From assembly GCA_963786295.1 (NCBI GenBank), contig CAWAYV010000035.1:34248-98247 (forward strand): 64,000 nucleotides of DNA, in the 5' to 3' direction. The notes beneath the pieces are model-generated. The model was given only the letters and a program-made list of their open reading frames with translations. It ran no database searches and was not told where the DNA came from. This stretch comes from JACCZX01 sp963786295. Its GTDB lineage: Bacteria; Pseudomonadota; Gammaproteobacteria; Burkholderiales; Burkholderiaceae_F. Made by a program: the position numbers and the translations under genes. Below are positions 59,660 through 64,000 of this stretch, one piece after another. The number at the start of each line of letters is the position of its first letter. Position 1 is the first letter of the stretch.

Positions 59660-60884
59660 TCAACCGGGGGCGACCGGCTCAGGCGCGCGAGGCTGGCCGC
59701 CGGCCGCGTTGCCGGTGCCGGCGGGCTCGTGGGGCGGCGCCTGGGTGACAACCGGCTGCGGGAACTCGCGCGCCGTCTTGCGGCGCAGGAGCTCGAGGCC
59801 GAGCGCGAGCAGCGCGGCGAGCACCACCGCCGTCACCGGGTTGCGCATCGCCGGCGTGGGCGCCCACCAGACGAACACGATCAGCACGATCGCCGCCAGC
59901 GCGCCGTAGGCGATCGCCGGTCGCGCGAGGAACGGCGCGAGCGTGCGGCGGACGGCGACGGCCGCGCCGGTCCGACCGGCAAGCCAGGCGCCGGCGACCA
60001 GCACGAGCCCGTAGAAGATCGCGGCGCTGGCGGCCTGCACGAGCAGCGAGTCGTAGATGTCCCAGACGGCGGTGATCACCGGCTCCGTGGCGGCGGTGCG
60101 GGACAGCGAGTCGACGACCGCGTCGCCCGCCCAGCCCATCGCGGCGAGCGCAAGCGCGCCGGCCGCGACCAGCCCGAACCCGTAGGCGCGCACCGTCTCC
60201 CGCCGATACCCCGGCGCTACCAGCAGCGTGACGCCGAGCAGCGCGAGCGAGAGCCCGGTGAGCAGGATCGGCAGCCCGTCAAGCACGTTGGCGATGTCCT
60301 GGGCGGTGTCGAGCTGGTCCGAGCGCAGGATCGTGATCTGCGCGGCGCTCGCCGGCAGCGCGCCACCGACGCGGCCGCCGATGCCGGCCTCCGCCTCGAG
60401 CTGAGTGAGCAGCTCCTTGAGGTTGAGCACGACGACACCGCCCTCGGTCGCCACGACATCCCCGCCGCCGTTGAGCACCCGCAGCAGCAGCTGGTGCGCC
60501 GCGCGGTTGGCGTTCTCCCACAGCTGCTGGACCTGCGGCCGTTCCAGCATCTTGGCCGCGCGCACCTCGACGCGGTCGCGCAGCAGGCCGGCCGCGGGCG
60601 CGGCCAGGAACTGGGCACGCGGCGGCAGCGCGGACGCGATCTCGGCCTCGACGTCGACGTTCTCGTACAGCTGGTCGGTGAGGAACGCGGCGGTCTGCGC
60701 GCGGACCGCAGGCTCCTCCAGCAGCTGGCTGCTCGACGCGGTCCAGTTGTCCGTGTTCAGGAGCTGGCGGTCCATCCAGATCGCGAACAGCGCGAGGAGA
60801 GGCCAGCACGGTGGCAAGGCACGATGAGCGCGAGCGCGAAGCCCTCGGCGGCGCGCGGCGGGTGGTGGACGCCTCGGTCGACAT
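59660..60884 (-). CDS. Multi-pass membrane protein, unknown (one frameshift near N-terminus)
   Basis: About 407 residues. A start at 60884 (MSTEASTTRRAP) reads into VLA and then shifts by one base near 60,805-60,815 into LLALFAIWMDRQLLNTDNW. A long soluble segment of about 170 residues (SQLLEEPAVRAQTAAFL) follows, then about four membrane segments and a Pro-rich tail. I recall similar proteins of unknown role in actinobacteria with a large extracellular loop between the first and second helices. It lies 28 bases before the DUF7144-like gene, so the two may be coexpressed. Confidence 0.68.
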
Positions 60885-60972
60885 GCCCCGATGGAACCTC
60901 TCGCGGGGGGGTGACGGCAAGGGCGCACGCCGGTGTCGGCCGGAGAGGCAAGCCTCCCCGGCGGCGGTCAGG

Positions 60973-63351
60973 TCACTGCCGCGCCATCGCGATGTTCAGC
61001 CGTTCGTCGGCGGTGACGTAGTGGTCGGCGTCCTCGGCGTCGTCGCCGACGTCGATCTGGACCCACGCGATCTCGCCGGTGAACGCGTTGTCTTGCTCCG
61101 GGTAGTCCGTCGTCACGAGCGCGCCGCCCTCCATGCCGACGTCGCACGTGTCGTCGGCGGAGAAGATCATCGCGGCGGTCGCGTCGACCCGGCCCTCGCC
61201 GACCTGCGCGCCGTCCACGAACAGCGTCACCGTCCCGCCCTTGCCGAGCCCGCCGCCGTCGTAGGCGAACTCCGCGCGCACCTGGTGCTTCCCGGGCGCC
61301 ATCGGCGCGCCGTCGCCCTCGACGTAGAAGTGGCGCACGCCGAGCAGGTTGTAGCAGTACTTCGGCCGGCCCTCCTTGGCGTACAGGCTCCAGCCGCCGA
61401 TGCTGCCGCCCTGGGCGATGATCACGCCCTCGGCGCCGCCGTCTGCGACGACGACCTCGGCCGTGACCGAGTGGGACCTGTTCTTGATGCTCACCACGGA
61501 GCTCTCCGAGAGCCGGCCCATACCGCCGAACAGCAGCTGGGACTTGCCCTGGATCAGCGTCGGCCGCCCCGCCTGATCGGGGTTCAGGCGCTCGGCCGCG
61601 CGGTCGTCGAGCGGCAGCACGCCGTAGCGGGTGGCCTCGATCAGCCACAGCCGCTGGAGCTCGTGCAGGCGCTCGGGCTGCTCCTTCGCGAGGTCGCGCG
61701 CCTGGGTCCAGTCCGTCGTCGTGTCGTAGAGCTCCCAGACGTCGTCGTCGAACGCGGGAACGTCCCCGCCGACGAGGATCCACGGCGTCTTGTGCTTCGT
61801 CACCGCGGTCCAGCCCTTGTGGTAGATGCCGCGGTTGCCGAACATCTCGAAGTACTGCGTCTCGTGGCGGTCCGGCGCCGCGACGTCGTCGAACGAGTAG
61901 GCCATGCTCACGCCCTCGATCGGGCGTTGCTGGACGCCGTGGACGCTGAGCGGCTCCGGCAGGCCCGCCGCCGCCAGGACGGTGGGCGCGATGTCGATCA
62001 CGTGGTGGAACTGGGAGCGGATCTCGCCGCGCGCGGCGATCCCCGCGGGCCAGTGAACGATCGTGCCGTTGCGGGTCCCGCCGAAGTGCGACGCGACCTG
62101 CTTGGTCCACTGGTACGGCGTGTCCATCGCGTGCGCCCAGCCGACCGAGAAGTGGTTGTAGGGTCGGGCCCGCCGAACTGGTCGAGCCGCTCCATCATGA
62201 ACTCCGGGGTCTCCAGCGCGGCGGCGCCGTTGAAGTTGATCATCTCGTTGAAGGTCCCGTTCATGGTCCCCTCGGCCGAGGCGCCGTTGTCGCCGACGAT
62301 GTAGTAGACGAGCGTGTTCTCGAGCGCCCCGATGTCCGCCAGGGCGTCGATCAGGCGGCCGACGTGGTGGTCGGCGTATTCCAGGAACGCGGCGTAGACC
62401 TCCATCTGGCGGACGAGCACCGGCTTGAGATCGTCGGGCATGTCGTCCCACGCCGTGATCTCCTCGTGCCGCGCCGTCAGCTCGGCGTCCTGCGGGATGA
62501 CGCCGAGCGCCTTCTGACGCTCGAACGTCTGCTCGCGCAGCGCGTCCCAGCCCTGGTCGAACTGCCCCTTGTAGCGGTCGATCCAGTCCGGCGGGACGTG
62601 GTGCGGCACGTGCGTGGCGCCCGGCGCGAAGTAGGCGAAGAACGGCTTGTCGGCCATCAGCGCCTTCTGGCGCCGGACCCAGCCGATCGCCTTGTCCGTC
62701 ATGTCCTCCATGAAGTGGTAGCCCTCGGCGGGCGTCTTGGACGGCTCGACGGGGACGGTCCCCTCGTAGATCGCCGGGTAGAACTGGTGCGCCTCGCCGC
62801 CGATGAAGCCGTAGAAGTACTCGAACCCGCGCCGCCGCTCGGCCACGCGTCGAACAGGCCCCGTCGGGCTCGTCTCCACACACGGGAACCTCGTGGCACT
62901 TGCCGAACTGCGCCGTCGCGTAGCCGTTGAGCTTGAGCGTCTCGGCGAGCGGCGCACACGTGTTGGGGCGGATCGAGTTGTAGCCGGGCGCCGACGTGGC
63001 GAGCTCGGTGATGCCGCCCATCCCGACCGAGTGGTGGTTGCGGCCGGTCAGCAGCGCCTGCCGCGTCGGCGAGCACAGCGCCGTGGTGTGGAAGCGGTTG
63101 TATTTGAGGTCGTCCGCCGCCAGCCGCTCGGCGGTCGGCATCGCGCAGGGGCCGCCGAACGCGCTGCCGGCGCCGAAGCCGACGTCGTCGAGCAGCACGA
63201 CCAGCACGTTGGGCGCGCCGGCGGGCGGGCGCAGCGGCATGATCGGCGGGAACTCGGTGTCGGGATCCTTCGCGTCGTAGGTCACCAGGCCCGCGTACGC
63301 GCGATCCGGGATCGGCAGCACATCGCGTCCCATGTGTCCGTTCTGCGTCAT
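60973..63351 (-). CDS. Arylsulfatase, type I formylglycine family (two frame breaks)
   Basis: A sulfatase of about 790 residues that hydrolyses sulfate esters. The first metal-binding motif is VLLDDVGFG, and the formylglycine site is C-x-P-x-R in ALCSPTRQALLTGR. A C-terminal beta-rich region (GGWSLYAKEGRPKYCYNL) is typical of the large arylsulfatases. The frame shifts near 62,850-62,870 (into RRGFEYFYGFIGGEAHQFYP) and returns near 62,160-62,175 (YNHFSVGWAHAMD). The first is one extra base and the second one missing base. The start at 63351 (MTQNGHMGRDVLP) follows AGGA. No signal peptide is visible. Confidence 0.9.
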   Translation of the reverse strand: MTQNGHMGRDVLPIPDRAYAGLVTYDAKDPDTEFPPIMPLRPPAGAPNVLVVLLDDVGFGAGSAFGGPCAMPTAERLAADDLKYNRFHTTALCSPTRQALLTGRNHHSVGMGGITELATSAPGYNSIRPNTCAPLAETLKLNGYATAQFGKCHEVPVCGDEPDGACSTRGRAAARVRVLLRLHRRRGAPVLPGDLRGDRPRRAVQDARRGLPLHGGHDGQGDRLGPAPEGADGRQAVLRLLRAGRHARAAPRPAGLDRPLQGAVRPGLGRAARADVRASEGARRHPAGRRADGAARGDHGVGRHARRSQAGARPPDGGLRRVPGIRRPPRRPPDRRPGGHRGAREHARLLHRRRQRRLGRGDHERDLQRDDQLQRRRRAGDPGVHDGAARPVRRARPYNHFSVGWAHAMDTPYQWTKQVASHFGGTRNGTIVHWPAGIAARGEIRSQFHHVIDIAPTVLAAAGLPEPLSVHGVQQRPIEGVSMAYSFDDVAAPDRHETQYFEMFGNRGIYHKGWTAVTKHKTPWILVGGDVPAFDDDVWELYDTTTDWTQARDLAKEQPERLHELQRLWLIEATRYGVLPLDDRAAERLNPDQAGRPTLIQGKSQLLFGGMGRLSESSVVSIKNRSHSVTAEVVVADGGAEGVIIAQGGSIGGWSLYAKEGRPKYCYNLLGVRHFYVEGDGAPMAPGKHQVRAEFAYDGGGLGKGGTVTLFVDGAQVGEGRVDATAAMIFSADDTCDVGMEGGALVTTDYPEQDNAFTGEIAWVQIDVGDDAEDADHYVTADERLNIAMARQ

Positions 63352-63602
63352 TCCTGCGCCTTTCGTCACGAGTCCCGTAGCGTCGTCCCAAGCGAGACCG
63401 GGCGCACGCGAGGCGGGCAAGGGAGCGCTCATGCCTCCCGCGGGAGAGGCGCGCACTACGCGGGCGGAGCATGCGGATCGCGCACCATCGGATCGCCCGC
63501 GAGGCGATGAGGAAGCATGCACCCCCCTCATAGGCTGGCAAGCGCCATTGCTCGACCGGAACGGCGGACCCTACGCTCGCGGCCCAAGTGCTACACCGCC
63601 CG
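63352..63602. promoter_or_regulatory. Intergenic region with divergent starts, no clear motif
   Basis: About 250 GC-rich bases between the divergent sulfatase and receiver genes. Open frames run through it on both strands, as is usual at this base composition, but none has family-like sequence. I see no convincing -10 or -35 pair or hairpin. Confidence 0.3.
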
Positions 63603-63998
63603 ATGACGATCGGCCCACAGCCCTCCGCGACGCGTAGCGTTCGCATTCTGACCGTAGACGACCAGGAGCTCTTCCGGGGAGTCGCGCGAGACGTCATCGA
63701 CGCCACACCGGGGTTCGAGTCGATCGGCGAGGCGTGCAGCGGCGAAGAGGGTCTCGAGGCCGTGGGGCGGCTCCTGCCCGACCTCGTCCTGCTGGACGTG
63801 AGGATGCCCGGACTGAGCGGGATCGACGTCGCCCGGCGGCTCGCCGAGACGCACCCCAAGGTGATCGTCATCCTGATCTCGATCGAGGAGAGCTTCGACG
63901 TGCCGTCGGCCACGCAGCTCGACACGGTGCCGCTGGTGCGCAAGCAGGACTTCGGGCCGCGGCTGCTGCGCCGCCTCTGGAGCGAGCACGGGGCCTGA
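63603..63998 (+). CDS. Stand-alone response-regulator receiver protein
   Basis: About 131 residues, a single receiver domain with no output domain. The acidic pair is in LTVDDQELF, the phospho-acceptor Asp is in LVLLDVRMPG, the Ser/Thr position is in VILISIEES, and the conserved Lys is in PLVRKQDF. A GTG at 63588 is an alternative start five codons earlier. No histidine kinase lies beside it in the window, so it may pass phosphate to a partner encoded elsewhere. Confidence 0.85.
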   Translation: MTIGPQPSATRSVRILTVDDQELFRGVARDVIDATPGFESIGEACSGEEGLEAVGRLLPDLVLLDVRMPGLSGIDVARRLAETHPKVIVILISIEESFDVPSATQLDTVPLVRKQDFGPRLLRRLWSEHGA

Positions 63999-64000
63999 GC

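Noticed and set aside
59660..61000. Large plus-strand open frames in the high-GC part
   Set aside because: They are antisense shadows rich in Arg, Ala and Gly without family motifs, as expected at this base composition.
57019..63998. Genomic island acquired by the betaproteobacterium
   Set aside because: No integrase, att repeat, tRNA or transposase is visible at the join, and the break cuts a housekeeping gene. The region also has the same insertion-type errors, so a chimeric contig is favoured.

Overview
The window is best read as two unrelated pieces of bacterial DNA joined near position 56,990. Positions 1 to about 56,990 look like a betaproteobacterium close to Burkholderiales. The evidence is the gene order rluC/rne and yceD-rpmF-plsX-fabH-fabD, a DUF2863 protein, Bug-type binding proteins, the aceA-HAD-aceB block, and moco genes interleaved with alaC-hom-thrC. 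From about 57,000 to the end the DNA is visibly richer in G+C (a hand count of one sample line gives 44/60, against 36/60 and 28/60 for two lines on the left). Codons there end almost always in G or C, and the proteins look actinobacterial (Thermoleophilia or Solirubrobacterales style). The join falls inside a Cys-tRNA(Pro) deacylase (ybaK) gene that keeps only its C-terminal part, so I suspect a chimeric contig rather than natural transfer.

Layout of the left part: fatty-acid/phospholipid start block with ribosomal protein L32 (1-3.8 kb); Maf, an RsmI-like methyltransferase, a Rieske protein, a HAD phosphatase and RluC (3.8-7.2 kb); rne with a structured leader (7.2-10.5 kb); moaA and mobA (10.6-12.3 kb); small metabolic genes and an aldehyde dehydrogenase (12.3-15.3 kb); the glyoxylate bypass aceA/aceB (15.3-18.9 kb); an MFS transporter, a secreted 5'-nucleotidase and DUF2863 (19.3-23.9 kb); an operon of RraA-family aldolase, Bug binding protein and a PheC-like secreted protein (23.9-26.4 kb); pirin, carbonic anhydrase and DUF3303 (26.5-28.5 kb); an arsenic cluster arsR-arsI-arsC-aquaporin-MFS (28.5-31.9 kb); clpB with a heat-shock promoter, divergent from tamA-tamB (32.0-40.5 kb); a ZnuD-like TonB receptor (41.1-43.2 kb); alaC-hom-thrC-mobB-moeA-moaD-moaE (43.2-49.6 kb); bcp and a PIN-PhoH ATPase (49.7-52.3 kb); a convergent ATP-dependent ligase / LigD-type polymerase pair with DUF3052 (52.3-55.1 kb); and a hydrolase, a small membrane protein and an AAC(6')-like acetyltransferase (55.2-56.7 kb).

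The right part holds an FAD-dependent oxidoreductase, a CYTH-like protein, two membrane proteins, an arylsulfatase and a stand-alone receiver-domain protein.

About twenty reading-frame breaks occur in otherwise well conserved genes (rluC, rne, aceA, clpB, tamA, tamB, the TonB receptor, the FAD oxidoreductase, the sulfatase and others). Nearly all are net single-base insertions, and they occur on both sides of the join. Several of these genes are essential or highly conserved, so the breaks are more likely sequence errors than decay. I treat such genes as single loci and give approximate break positions. I saw no tRNA, rRNA, CRISPR array, insertion sequence or prophage, and no system that I can defend as wholly new.
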